Shown here one piece after another: positions 16,467 through 25,551 of a stretch of DNA of 32,689 bases. The notes under the pieces were generated by a model, which worked only from the letters and a program-made list of their open reading frames with translations, was not told the DNA's origin and did not search any database. This DNA comes from Muribaculaceae bacterium (GTDB lineage: Bacteria; Bacteroidota; Bacteroidia; Bacteroidales; Muribaculaceae), in the NCBI GenBank assembly GCA_009775355.1, contig VSPN01000032.1, positions 1 to 32,689 of the forward strand. Reading direction: 5' to 3'. Both the position numbers and the translations under genes were made by a program. How positions within the stretch are numbered: position 1 is the stretch's first letter; each line of letters opens with the position of its first letter.

Positions 16467-16501
16467 CAGACGGAAATGCGGACTGCGTCATGGTCCGCCA
16501 T

Positions 16502-17236
16502 ATGGAAATGGCTATCGAGAAGATCATAGGAATCGTTACGGATGTGGTGAAGCACTCCGACAGACATAACGTCGTGACCCTGTTCACGCGTCATCAGGGC
16601 CAGGTATCACTGCTTTCTTCAGCCGGTGCAGGCAAGACCGGCCGTATGCGCAACGCGTCGCTGATGCCTCTGTCGGTCATATCGGCCGACATCAATTTCA
16701 ACCCGACCCGCGAACTGCAGTTTCTCGGCAAATTCTCGCGTGAAATCTTATGGAAAGACCTATATTTCAACCCCATAAAAAGCGCGATAGGCATTTTTCT
16801 ATCCGAATTTCTCAACACTTATCTGAGGCATTCCGCCCCCGACGCCGCCTTGTGGGACTACATAGCTACGGCCATAAAGCGCCTTGACACCGGCAAACGC
16901 GGCGTTGCCAATTTCCACATCGCTTTTCTGATAGAATTCCTGAGTTTCGCAGGCATACGTCCGGATCTCTCGGAATGGCGCGGCGATTCATGGTTCGACA
17001 TGCGCGGCGGCACAATGTCGCTCATGCCTCCGGGACACCGCGACACTCTCGCCCCCCAGGAAGCGGCGGCACTCCCCCTGCTTGCCCGTATGAACCTCCG
17101 CACCGCACCGCTGTTCAGGTTCACATCGCAGCAAAGAAGAGAACTGCTCAACGTTCTGCTACGCTACTACTCGCTCCACTTTCCCGGCCTGTCAGCTCTT
17201 AAATCGCCAGCAGTACTCGCCGAAGTGTTCGGATAA
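16502..17236 (+). CDS. recO: DNA repair protein RecO
   Basis: RecO loads RecA onto SSB-coated single-stranded DNA together with RecR in gap repair. The N-terminal OB-fold region reads KIIGIVTDVVKHSDRHNVVTLFTRHQGQVSLLSSAG. The helical C-terminal domain contains FHIAFLIEFLSFAGIRPDLSEW, as in Bacteroidetes RecO. The open frame extends upstream into rubrerythrin, but the promoter box at 16459-16466 and the family N-terminus place the start at 16502 (244 residues), with 16490 and 16508 as alternatives. The C-terminal zinc-cysteine cluster of some RecO proteins is absent, as is usual in this phylum. Confidence 0.87.
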   Translation: MEMAIEKIIGIVTDVVKHSDRHNVVTLFTRHQGQVSLLSSAGAGKTGRMRNASLMPLSVISADINFNPTRELQFLGKFSREILWKDLYFNPIKSAIGIFLSEFLNTYLRHSAPDAALWDYIATAIKRLDTGKRGVANFHIAFLIEFLSFAGIRPDLSEWRGDSWFDMRGGTMSLMPPGHRDTLAPQEAAALPLLARMNLRTAPLFRFTSQQRRELLNVLLRYYSLHFPGLSALKSPAVLAEVFG

Positions 17237-17316
17237 ATGCCCGCCCCCGGAATGGCGACAAAACATGGACGATCGCAAGAATCCCTGCAGTTGAGAAAAG
17301 CCGAGAGGCGCATTTT

Positions 17317-17348
17317 TTTGGAAGATCGGGAATATTTGTTTAAATTTG
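17317..17348 (+). promoter_or_regulatory. Promoter of the cobalamin riboswitch operon
   Basis: TTTG at 17317-17320, a 20-bp spacer and TAAATTTG at 17341-17348 fit the Bacteroidetes -33/-7 consensus. Predicted transcription start near 17354 is just before the aptamer. Confidence 0.7.
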
Positions 17349-17357
17349 CCGCCGGAA

Positions 17358-17524
17358 AACGGTATCCCGCCCAAGAGAGGGAATGAGGATCAAAAGGGAA
17401 TCCGGTGAGAATCCGGAACAGTACCCGCTGCTGTAAGTCCAGCATCAGAGACTTCGCATAGCCATTGGGACAGAGTGTCCCGAGAAGGCGCGATGATCTC
17501 GGACAAGTCAGAAGACCTGCCGTT
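17358..17524 (+). promoter_or_regulatory. Cobalamin (B12) riboswitch aptamer
   Basis: The aptamer senses a cobalamin such as adenosylcobalamin and normally lowers expression of uptake genes when bound. Visible landmarks are AACGG at 17358 pairing with CCGTT at 17520 (P1), GGGAATCCGGTGAGAATCCGG around 17396-17416, the CCCGCTGCTGTAA core (17424-17436), CCATTGGGACAGAGTGTCCCGAGAAGG (17463-17489) as the P6/receptor arm, and AAGTCAGAAGACCTGCC (17505-17521) at the 3' end. This set matches Cbl-class riboswitches. It lies in the leader of the BtuB-like gene. Confidence 0.92.
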
Positions 17525-17591
17525 GACCGACATACGAAAACGCCTACGGGACAATGGGCTGATGATCGGCATAAGCAGACAGCGAGACAAA

Positions 17592-17618
17592 GTCTGGCGT
17601 GCGTCCGCGCACGCAGAC
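17592..17618 (+). promoter_or_regulatory. Hairpin in the riboswitch expression platform
   Basis: GCGTGCG (17597-17603) pairs with CGCACGC (17608-17614), extended by GTCT and AGAC across a bulged G. It lies between aptamer and terminator and has no U-run, so it is a candidate spacer or alternative structure in the switch. Confidence 0.4.
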
Positions 17619-17639
17619 CGGCGTGCAATACCACACAAT

Positions 17640-17679
17640 CCCGTCGGCGTATCCCCGGATGCGCAGACGGGATTTTTTT
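17640..17679 (+). terminator. Riboswitch-controlled intrinsic terminator
   Basis: CCCGTC (17640-17645) pairs with GACGGG (17666-17671). An inner helix, CGTATCC with GGATGCG, follows across a small internal loop. Seven T (17673-17679) follow directly. It sits 15 bp before the btuB start, suggesting that cobalamin binding controls transcription read-through. Confidence 0.75.
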
Positions 17680-17694
17680 GCGCCCCGACAAACC

Positions 17695-19695
17695 ATGAAA
17701 CAGACACTGACTCTGACCGCGGCTCTGCTCGCCACATATCTCCAAGCCCGTGCCTCAGCCACCGAAGCGGCTGACAGCACTCGCCATCTCGACGAAATCG
17801 TAGTCACTGCATCCAGACCTGGCAGCGACGTCATTCCGGCGCAGACCCTTTCGGGCGAAGAACTGAAAGGGATGAACTCCAACAGCGTTGCCGACGCCCT
17901 GCGATACTTCTCTGGAGTGCAGGTTAAGGACTACGGAGGCGTCGGAGGCATCAAGACCGTCAATATCCGGTCTATGGGCACAAACCATACCGGCGTGGTC
18001 TACGACGGAGTCGAACTGGGCAACGCACAGAACGGACAGATCGACCTCGGACAGTTCTCACTCGACAACATCGAGGCACTGTCACTCTACAACGGCCAGA
18101 AAAGCGAGATTCTGCAGCCGGCCAAAGACTTCGGATCGGCAGGAACCATATACATGCGTACACGCGCACCTCAGTTCGGCGAGGGGGAGACATATCACGC
18201 GCGAATGACCGTAAGGACAGGCTCGTTCGATCTTCTCAACCCCTCGGCACTCATAGAAGTGAAACTTAGCGAGACAGTGAAAGCCTCGCTAAGCGCAGAG
18301 TGGGTCAACTCGAGCGGAAAATACAAGTTCCGTTACCGGCGCGTCAATCCGGCCGGAGAACTCGCCTACGACACCGTGGCTACCCGACAGAACGGCGACA
18401 TAAACGCCACCCGGCTCGAACTGAATACATACGGATCGCTGCGAAACGGCTCATGGATGGCCAAGGTCTACAATTACAACTCCGAACGCGGCGTGCCCGG
18501 CGCGATCGTCAACAACGTGTGGCGGCGCGGCGAGCGCATATGGGACACCAACTCGTTCGCACAGGCACGATACAACGGCTTCTTCGGCCGCTTCTCCACT
18601 CTCAACAACGTAAAATATTCCGCCTACCGCACCCACTATGTCAACAACGACGACAAGCAGGTGAAGATCGACAACCTATACCGACAGAAAGAGATATATC
18701 TCTCATCGGCCAACGAATACGAGATCTCCGGCATATGGCGCGTCTCGGCAAGCTATGACTTCATGTGGAACACGCTCGACGCCGATGTCTACGGATTCGT
18801 CAAGCCCGACCGCATCTCGAATTTCATATCGGCGGCCTCAGCACTCGACCTTCCACGTTTCCGTCTGCAGGCAAGCTGTCTTGCCACATTCATACATGAC
18901 CGCATAAAAGGGCAGGAGGCTCCATCCGACAAACATGTGCTTACCCCGGCAGTGTTCGCCTCGGCAGTTCCGCTGCGCAACCGCGACTTCTCTATCCGGG
19001 CCTTCTTCAAGCAGTCGTTCCGCATGCCGACATTCAACGACCTCTATTACGCCGACATGGGCAACTCGAAGCTAAATCCCGAACGTGTCACCCAGTATAA
19101 CGCCGGCCTGCTCTACGACCATTCGTCGCGCACATCGTTTGTCAGCGCGGCCCGGGTCTGCGCCGACGTATACTACAACCGTGTCCGCGACAAGATCGTG
19201 GCGTATCCCAAAGGGCAGCAGTTCAGATGGACAATGCTCAACCTCGGGCTCGTCGACATACGCGGAGTGGATGTCAGCGCGCTCATAACCGTCAATCCGG
19301 TCGATGAACTCTACATCACCGCCCGCGCCCAATACACGTTTCAGCGGGCTATCGACATCACCGATCCGTCAGACAACTACTACCACGACCAGATTCCCTA
19401 CATACCGCGCAATTCGGGCGCGGCCGTAGCCAACGCGCAGTGGCGCGGATGGGGACTCAACTATTCCTGGATATATGTCGGCGAACGCTATAACCAGCAG
19501 GAAAACATACGCTACAACTACACCCAGCCCTGGTATACCTCCGACATTTCCGTCAGCAAGGATCTCAGACTCGGCAAAGTGTCGCTCCGCGCTCTGCTCG
19601 AGATCAACAACCTGCTGAGCCAGGACTACGACGTCATACTGAACTATCCGATGCCTAAGCGCAACTTCCGCATCACCATAACCGCCGAGATCTGA
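17695..19695 (+). CDS. btuB: BtuB-like TonB-dependent corrinoid receptor
   Basis: This 666-residue outer-membrane receptor is predicted to import cobalamin or related corrinoids using TonB energy. A signal peptide (MKQTLTLTAAL...) ends near residue 22. The TonB-box-like HLDEIVVTASR lies at 31-41, and the plug domain follows with GVQVKDYGGVGGIKTVNIRSMG and VVYDGVELGNAQNGQIDLGQ. The remainder is a beta barrel rich in aromatic strand ends. It finishes in RNFRITITAEI, without the usual final Phe but with alternating hydrophobics. Lack of an N-terminal carboxypeptidase-like domain separates it from SusC. The cobalamin riboswitch directly upstream and the BtuG-like lipoprotein 21 bp downstream support the substrate. 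The upstream in-frame GTG at 17599 lies within the expression platform and is rejected. Confidence 0.92.
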   Translation: MKQTLTLTAALLATYLQARASATEAADSTRHLDEIVVTASRPGSDVIPAQTLSGEELKGMNSNSVADALRYFSGVQVKDYGGVGGIKTVNIRSMGTNHTGVVYDGVELGNAQNGQIDLGQFSLDNIEALSLYNGQKSEILQPAKDFGSAGTIYMRTRAPQFGEGETYHARMTVRTGSFDLLNPSALIEVKLSETVKASLSAEWVNSSGKYKFRYRRVNPAGELAYDTVATRQNGDINATRLELNTYGSLRNGSWMAKVYNYNSERGVPGAIVNNVWRRGERIWDTNSFAQARYNGFFGRFSTLNNVKYSAYRTHYVNNDDKQVKIDNLYRQKEIYLSSANEYEISGIWRVSASYDFMWNTLDADVYGFVKPDRISNFISAASALDLPRFRLQASCLATFIHDRIKGQEAPSDKHVLTPAVFASAVPLRNRDFSIRAFFKQSFRMPTFNDLYYADMGNSKLNPERVTQYNAGLLYDHSSRTSFVSAARVCADVYYNRVRDKIVAYPKGQQFRWTMLNLGLVDIRGVDVSALITVNPVDELYITARAQYTFQRAIDITDPSDNYYHDQIPYIPRNSGAAVANAQWRGWGLNYSWIYVGERYNQQENIRYNYTQPWYTSDISVSKDLRLGKVSLRALLEINNLLSQDYDVILNYPMPKRNFRITITAEI

Positions 19696-19716
19696 TCGGC
19701 ATCAACAACAACAGAA

Positions 19717-20874
19717 ATGAAACGGACAAAGAGATTTTTCTTTTATTTTTTGCCACTCCTGTCGGTGGCCACAGGCTGTCGGGAGGACGAGCTTGTGGTT
19801 CCGACGGAGTATGACATCATCCCCGAATACCCGGCGGCCGACACACGCATCCGCGGCTTCTACCTGGTCAACGAGGGAAACATGGGGTCGAACAAGTGTA
19901 CGCTCGACTATTTCGACTACCTTACTGGGCTATATGCCCGCAATTTCTATGCCGAGCGCAATCCCGACGTAGTGAAGGAACTCGGCGACGTGGGCAACGA
20001 CATCGGCATATACGGTTCGAAGCTATATGTCGTTGTGAACTGCTCGCACAAGGTCGAGGTGATGGATGCCAGCAGCGGCATAAGGCTCGGACAGATCGAC
20101 ATACCCAACTGCCGCTACGTGCGGTTCCACCGAGGCAAGGCCTACGTCAGCAGCTATGTCGGCCCGGTGCTGATTGACGCCAACGCGCCCAAGGGCGCGG
20201 TATATGAAGTCGATACCACCTCTCTGGCCGTAACGCGCAAGGTTACCGTAGGATACCAGCCCGAGGAGATGGAGGTGGTCGACGACTACATGTACGTAGC
20301 CAATTCGGGAGGATACCGCGCCCCGCAGTACGACAACACTGTGTCGGTAATCCAGATGATCGACTTCAAGCAGGTCAGACAGATTCCTGTGGGCATAAAC
20401 CTGCACCGACTCCGCAAAGACAGCCGCGGCCAGATCTGGGTCAGCTCGCGAGGAGACTACCAGACAAGACCGTCGCGTCTCTATGTGCTCGCCAAGAAGA
20501 AGGGCTACAATACCATGGAGGTAACCGACACGATCGCAACGGCATGCTCAAACATGGCCATAAGAGGCGATTCGCTCTATTACTACGCCACGGAGTGGAA
20601 CAACTACACGGCCTCCAACACCGTCAGCTACGGAATCATCGATGTGCGCACCCATGAAGTGGTATCGACCGGATTCATAACCGATGGCACAGAGAAGGAG
20701 ATCACAATTCCATACGGAATAGCCATCCACCCCGAGACCGGCGACATATTCGTGACCGACGCAAAGAATTACGTATCGTCGGGCACGCTCTACTGTTTCG
20801 ACCGCGAAGGGCGGAAGAAGTGGAGCGTGCGAACCGGCGACATTCCTGCCCACATAACATTCCTGCCCCGATGA
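19717..20874 (+). CDS. BtuG-like surface beta-propeller lipoprotein (DUF5074)
   Basis: This 385-residue lipoprotein resembles BtuG, the Bacteroides surface beta-propeller that binds cobalamin with very high affinity and passes it to BtuB. The signal peptide ends in SVATGC with lipid Cys21, followed by REDE, an acidic stretch like the Bacteroidetes surface-export signal. The first blade carries FYLVNEGNMGSNKCTLDYFD, the DUF5074/YncE-like opening motif. Later blades repeat the pattern of VVDDYMYVANSGG and AIHPETGDIFVTDAKNY, with SGTLYCFDREG near the end. Length and position right behind btuB match known btuB-btuG pairs. The stop overlaps the next start (ATGA). Corrinoid binding is inferred from family and context. 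Confidence 0.82.
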   Translation: MKRTKRFFFYFLPLLSVATGCREDELVVPTEYDIIPEYPAADTRIRGFYLVNEGNMGSNKCTLDYFDYLTGLYARNFYAERNPDVVKELGDVGNDIGIYGSKLYVVVNCSHKVEVMDASSGIRLGQIDIPNCRYVRFHRGKAYVSSYVGPVLIDANAPKGAVYEVDTTSLAVTRKVTVGYQPEEMEVVDDYMYVANSGGYRAPQYDNTVSVIQMIDFKQVRQIPVGINLHRLRKDSRGQIWVSSRGDYQTRPSRLYVLAKKKGYNTMEVTDTIATACSNMAIRGDSLYYYATEWNNYTASNTVSYGIIDVRTHEVVSTGFITDGTEKEITIPYGIAIHPETGDIFVTDAKNYVSSGTLYCFDREGRKKWSVRTGDIPAHITFLPR

Positions 20875-22142
20875 GAACCGCCCGCATTATCATCCCCGCA
20901 TGCATGGCCGCCCTGCTGTCGGGCTGCACAGCCGACATTCCCACAGTGAGCCTCGGCATCGACGACACTTACTACATAAACCGCATGCAGAAGCTCGACC
21001 TGCACCCGGCTCTGACCGGCAGCGCATACAGATGGACCGTGACCCGACCTGACGGAACAACGGAAACCGCAGCCGAGACACGCGACTTCATTTTCATCGA
21101 CGCCGAGGAGGGACGCTACTCGCTGAAGTTCGAGATCATAGATCCCGACACCCCCTATGAACATGAGTTCACGGTCAATGTGCTTCACGAGGAGATAGAA
21201 TACAGTCCGTATATAGCACGCGTCTATGAATACAACCCTGCCCCGGGCCAGTTCGTCAACAAGATGCCCGAATACGAGGAGGGAGACACATATGCCGACA
21301 TGACGCGCAAAGCCGAAGAATCCATATCAGGCACCAACGACATCATGATCACATTGGGTGGATATGGGGGTTACGTCACGTTCGGATTCGACCACACGGT
21401 GATCAACATTCCGGGCGAAGCTGATTTCCGCATATGGGGGAACTGCTTCTACGAGCTTACCGATCCAGACCGCAAAGGAGGATCGGCCGAACCGGGCATA
21501 GTCATGGTGAGCTATGACACCAACTGCAACGGACTGCCCGACGACGAATGGTACGAGCTTGCCGGCAGCGAATACCGGTCCGACGCCACACGCCACAATT
21601 ATTCGCTGACCTACTGCCGCCCCGACCCTCTGCGGCAGATCGTGGCCGACGAAGAGAACAGCATCGACGACCTCTACTACATCCGCTGGCACGACAACGA
21701 GGGCACGGAGGGTTACATGCCGAAAAACGTGTTCCACACGCAAGACTACTATCCGCGCTGGGTCAGCGACGACTCGATGACATTTTCCGGCTCGCTTCTC
21801 GCGCCCAACGGGAAAGACATAAGCGGATACGGAACATACTACGTTCTCTACAGCTATCCGTGGGGATATGTAGACAACCACCCCAACGAGTATGCCGACC
21901 TCAATTCGTTCGACATCGGCAATGCCGTTGACAGTGAGGGAAACCCGGTAAGCCTCCCCGGCGCCGACTTCATTCGCGTCTACACGGGCGTGAACCAGTA
22001 TTGCGGCTGGCTCGGGGAGACCTCGACAGAAATGAGCCGCGCACAGGATCTGCACATACAGCTCCCTGGCGCCTTTCCCGACGATCCACTGCCCGGCGAC
22101 TCCGGCTTCTCCCTGACGCAGAATCATCACAAACAACCATAA
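20871..22142 (+). CDS. Surface lipoprotein of B12 loci (PKD-like plus large beta domain)
   Basis: The ATG at 20871 overlaps the stop of the preceding gene and gives a 423-residue lipoprotein with signal MRTARIIIPACMAALLSGC (lipid Cys19). An Ig/PKD-like domain at about residues 30-105 contains LTGSAYRWTVTRPDG and EGRYSLKFEIID. The larger C-terminal domain has GGYGGYVTFGFDHTVINIPG, SAEPGIVMVSYDTNCNGLPDDEWYELAGSEY and VYTGVNQYCGWLGETSTE. The DTNCNGLPDDEWYE stretch is Asp-rich and could bind calcium. I recognise this as a cell-surface protein family that sits beside btuB/btuG genes in Bacteroidetes. It may be related to corrinoid-binding lipoproteins such as BtuH, but I cannot confirm this. It probably works on the outer face with the BtuG-like protein. 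Confidence 0.72.
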   Translation: MRTARIIIPACMAALLSGCTADIPTVSLGIDDTYYINRMQKLDLHPALTGSAYRWTVTRPDGTTETAAETRDFIFIDAEEGRYSLKFEIIDPDTPYEHEFTVNVLHEEIEYSPYIARVYEYNPAPGQFVNKMPEYEEGDTYADMTRKAEESISGTNDIMITLGGYGGYVTFGFDHTVINIPGEADFRIWGNCFYELTDPDRKGGSAEPGIVMVSYDTNCNGLPDDEWYELAGSEYRSDATRHNYSLTYCRPDPLRQIVADEENSIDDLYYIRWHDNEGTEGYMPKNVFHTQDYYPRWVSDDSMTFSGSLLAPNGKDISGYGTYYVLYSYPWGYVDNHPNEYADLNSFDIGNAVDSEGNPVSLPGADFIRVYTGVNQYCGWLGETSTEMSRAQDLHIQLPGAFPDDPLPGDSGFSLTQNHHKQP

Positions 22143-22148
22143 ACCATC

Positions 22149-24482
22149 ATGAAACAGACCTTGACACTGACCGCAGCTCTTGCGGCGGTCATGTCCGTAT
22201 CGACATTGACAGCCTCAGCCTCGCCAGTCACGTCGATCGAGGACACCGAGATCCATGTGACAGTCAGCATGCCTCCGACTCCGATAGCCACTCTTCTGAG
22301 ATATCAGCCGGCAGACGCGCAAGACGCTCTTTTCGACCTCGAAGAACTAATTGTCACCACTCCCGACAAGTATGTCATCGATACTGAGGCGGGAACAATC
22401 GAGATTCTCGAGGGGGCGGAAGACGCCATCTACACCGTATATCCGAGAGGCGACCGGTCCGTGTCGGGACTTCTCGGCTTCACCATCACACGCAACGCCG
22501 TGACCGACGTGCGCCTCAGCGGCGTCGACGGAGACGAGATCGCACTCGAACTCCACGACATTCTCGCGCTACGCACGGAGACAACCCCGGCCGACGCCGA
22601 AAACAAGTCTGTGTCTTTCAGACTTGAGAACGCATCAGACGACGGCATGGCCACCACCTACACCGTCGGCGGATCGGAAAAATTCACCGAGCTTGTCACC
22701 TATCGCGCCGGCACATTCGACCTTGTGCTCACCTCAGTGGCCAATCCTGCGGTCACCCGCACGTATCATGTCTCGGTCAGCGATCTTCTCCCCGACGGAA
22801 TCTCAGGCGACCATACCGACGGCACATTCTGGCTGAACGAGGAATGGTTCACCCACAAGAACGGCTCTGTGACATACCTAAGGACTCCGCTCCCGGAGGA
22901 TGAGAACGACATCGTATATCATGCCTACTCGCGACAGAATGAAGACGCCTGTTTCGGCGCGACCTCGCAATATGGCATGATATACGCCGACAAACTGTTT
23001 GTCATGTCAAAGCAGGAGAACGACAAAGGCGATATCCGCTCCAACGGCGGCGGGCGGCTTGTCGTGGCCGACGCCCGGACACTGCGCCATCTCGCCTCGT
23101 TCGACGAAATCGGAGGCGACGGGCGCGCGTGTGTCGGCGCGGGAGACGGAAAAGCCTATATCGGCACCCACTCGGGCATCCGCGTGCTGACATGGGATGA
23201 CGATAGTTTCACCCTGTCTGACACCAACATCCCGGGCATCAGCAACGACACCGAGGGGGGAGGCTCCGACATCGGCGGCAACCAGCAGCTCTACAACAAG
23301 CAGATCGGCGACATGGTCCGCGCCGGCCGGTATGTCTACGCCCTGCAGCAGGGAACCGGAGTCCACGTCATCGACACGGAAACCGACAAGGCCGTCCGCA
23401 CCATACCCGACACCGGAGTGCAGGGAATAACCCAGACAGCCGACGGCCACGTGTGGTACGCATCGACTATGAACGCTCCTAAAAACCGCTCCATCCTGAC
23501 TGAAATAGATCCAGACACCACAGAAAAGATCCGCGAGACAGAAGTGCCCGGAAGCATCGGGTGCAGCTGGGGATCGTGGAGATCGACCAATTTCTTCGCA
23601 TCGACCGCCGAGAACATGCTTTTCTGGAACGGCGGAGCATCCGACATCACATCAAGCGGAGGCACCCTCTACAGATGGGACACCGAAGGCGATCCGTCAG
23701 ATCTGGAGCCGTTCTACGTCTTCCCCCGTACCGAGGGTCTGTTTCCGGGAGTCTACCGACAGATCTACGCCACCATGCGCCACGACAGCCGCACCAATGC
23801 CATCCTTTTCGCCACCACCACCGCTCCGAGCGGAAATTACCGCTACAACTGGCTCAACTTCATTGACGCTGAATCGGGCGAACTCCTTTCGGAAATCAGA
23901 CTCAGAGACTACTATTGGTTTCCGTCGATACCGATTTTCCCCGATGCATACGCACCGGAATTCATCGACATCGCCCCCGTATCGCTTGAGAGCGACGATG
24001 ACTCCGCCACACTCACACTCGGTGACCTGGCCTTCGACAACGACAACATCGGCTACAACATCAGCGTGACACGCGCCCGGAATGCGGAAGAGCGCTCCGG
24101 CGCGGCACTTGACGAGATTGCCGAAGTATCGGAAGAAAACGGCATCCTTACGCTCCGTCCGAGAAAACCGGGCAACGCCGCCCTCGCTCTTCGCGCCGAA
24201 TCAAACGGCCGCGAGACCTACGCCTACATTCCGGTCAGCGTGTCGGTCAACTGCGACATCACCGGCATCGCCCCCGTCACAAAGACAATATCCGTTTCCG
24301 CAGGCAAAGTCCGTCTGCGCGGTTTCGACGGCGAGACATTCACAGTGACCGACGCATCCGGTCGAGTAGTATCATCATTCCGCGCAATCGGAGATGACTG
24401 CACGATCACTCTCATGCTCGACCGCGGAATCCACATCATGACAGACTCAGAGAACAGACATTCCATAAAATTCACGATATGA
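22149..24482 (+). CDS. Large secreted beta-propeller protein with Ig-like domains and sorting-like C-terminus
   Basis: This 777-residue secreted protein begins with signal MKQTLTLTAAL, the same first 11 residues as the BtuB-like receptor. Residues about 27-215 look like Ig-type beta domains. From about 225 a DUF5074/BtuG-type propeller opens with FWLNEEWFTHKNGSVTYL, and later blades include GIRVLTWDDD and GVHVIDTETDKAVRTI. DYYWFPSIPIF near 595 is shared with the operon's last gene. A further beta domain follows. The last ~65 residues (VRLRGFDGETFTVTDASGRVV, then DRGIHIM) resemble a type IX secretion sorting domain. There is no lipobox. It is probably a second corrinoid-binding or surface-adhesion propeller of the uptake system. 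Start and stop abut the neighbours (6-nt gap upstream, four-base overlap downstream). Confidence 0.7.
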   Translation: MKQTLTLTAALAAVMSVSTLTASASPVTSIEDTEIHVTVSMPPTPIATLLRYQPADAQDALFDLEELIVTTPDKYVIDTEAGTIEILEGAEDAIYTVYPRGDRSVSGLLGFTITRNAVTDVRLSGVDGDEIALELHDILALRTETTPADAENKSVSFRLENASDDGMATTYTVGGSEKFTELVTYRAGTFDLVLTSVANPAVTRTYHVSVSDLLPDGISGDHTDGTFWLNEEWFTHKNGSVTYLRTPLPEDENDIVYHAYSRQNEDACFGATSQYGMIYADKLFVMSKQENDKGDIRSNGGGRLVVADARTLRHLASFDEIGGDGRACVGAGDGKAYIGTHSGIRVLTWDDDSFTLSDTNIPGISNDTEGGGSDIGGNQQLYNKQIGDMVRAGRYVYALQQGTGVHVIDTETDKAVRTIPDTGVQGITQTADGHVWYASTMNAPKNRSILTEIDPDTTEKIRETEVPGSIGCSWGSWRSTNFFASTAENMLFWNGGASDITSSGGTLYRWDTEGDPSDLEPFYVFPRTEGLFPGVYRQIYATMRHDSRTNAILFATTTAPSGNYRYNWLNFIDAESGELLSEIRLRDYYWFPSIPIFPDAYAPEFIDIAPVSLESDDDSATLTLGDLAFDNDNIGYNISVTRARNAEERSGAALDEIAEVSEENGILTLRPRKPGNAALALRAESNGRETYAYIPVSVSVNCDITGIAPVTKTISVSAGKVRLRGFDGETFTVTDASGRVVSSFRAIGDDCTITLMLDRGIHIMTDSENRHSIKFTI

Positions 24483-25516
24483 ACACAAAACTGATTTTCA
24501 CAATTCCGGCTGCCGTCATAGCCTTGTCGGCAGGGGCATTCAACCTCGACTGGGACCGGATAGAGTTCTGGACTGGAGAAGGCCCTTGCCGCTCCGCCCT
24601 TGTGGTGCAGTTTCAGGACAACGGCCCGAAGGAGGCATATGTGTGGGGATTCAGATGGGACCCCGCCGATTACGAAGGAGGACAACCCTCGGGTGAGGAT
24701 ATGTTCCGCGCGATTGCAGGCGCGAACGACGACATTCTTCTCTTCACACAATACACAGGCTGGATGGGAAGCACGGTCGACGGCATCGGATTCCAGTTTC
24801 CGGGCAATGAGAAGGTGATCCGGGAGATTGAATACGATTTCGACGGCGCAAGCTCCGATCCGCGCGTCAGCTTCGACTATTTCACACCCAACGAACTGAT
24901 GGGGCAGACAAAGGCTCCGGGCATGTTCACCACCGTATACTGCCGGCGCGCCATTCAGGAAGCGGAGACAACCAATATCATCGAGCATCCGATCAATGCG
25001 CTCGAATATGGCTATCCCGCCTACGACTACGACTGGTGGCAGCCCGGCAGCTCTCTCGACAACACCCGTCAGCGCTGGAACGCCGGGTGGTATGACGGCT
25101 ACTGGAGCTATTGGATCGGAGGCACGGATTCCGAGGAACTGAGTTATTCAGGACTCGGTTATTCATCAAGAAAACTGTCTGACGGTCAGGTCGACGCATG
25201 GAAATACGCGCTTCTCGACGGTCCGGTCGTCTTCATGCCCGGCAGAGAAGGACGCCAGAATCTCCCTCCGCGGAGAATCGACGGCGAGACCGGAGCGTCC
25301 GAGCAATGGCACGATCTCAGCTACTCGCATCTCTACAACGAGACATCTGTCGGCAGCCCGGAAGCCCGCACTGACATCAAGGCGGAAATATACACGCTGC
25401 ATGGCACAAGAATCGGTTCGACAGCAGTGGAAGATCTCGCCCGGACCGTTGACGCCCTGCCTCACGGATGCTACGTGATCAGACAGGGAAACAAATCGAC
25501 AAAACTCATAAAATAA
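24479..25516 (+). CDS. Secreted protein with an unnamed Trp/Gly-rich domain and sorting-like C-terminus
   Basis: This 345-residue protein has a signal peptide ending near AGA (residue 20), then a domain at about 22-245 that I cannot assign to a family. Its marks are RIEFWTGEGPCRSALVVQFQD, WGFRWDP, GEDMFRAI, an acidic YPAYDYDWWQP segment and RWNAGWYDGYWSYWIGG, then ELSYSGLGYSSRKLSDGQVDAWKY. The same motifs recur in order in the N-terminal domain of the next gene, so the two are paralogous. The last ~45 residues (AEIYTLHGTRIG, then LPHGCYVIRQG and KLIK) look like a type IX secretion sorting domain. I have an uncertain memory of similar domains in secreted PEP-CTERM proteins of other phyla. The four-base overlap with the preceding gene places it in the B12 operon. 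Confidence 0.7.
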   Translation: MNTKLIFTIPAAVIALSAGAFNLDWDRIEFWTGEGPCRSALVVQFQDNGPKEAYVWGFRWDPADYEGGQPSGEDMFRAIAGANDDILLFTQYTGWMGSTVDGIGFQFPGNEKVIREIEYDFDGASSDPRVSFDYFTPNELMGQTKAPGMFTTVYCRRAIQEAETTNIIEHPINALEYGYPAYDYDWWQPGSSLDNTRQRWNAGWYDGYWSYWIGGTDSEELSYSGLGYSSRKLSDGQVDAWKYALLDGPVVFMPGREGRQNLPPRRIDGETGASEQWHDLSYSHLYNETSVGSPEARTDIKAEIYTLHGTRIGSTAVEDLARTVDALPHGCYVIRQGNKSTKLIK

Positions 25517-25551
25517 ACACAACAACCATAAACACAACAACTGACAAAACA

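Noticed and set aside
17292..17319. Short GCC-GAGA-GGC hairpin with a T-run after recO
   Set aside because: Only three base pairs of stem, and the T-run is better explained as part of the next promoter's -33 region.
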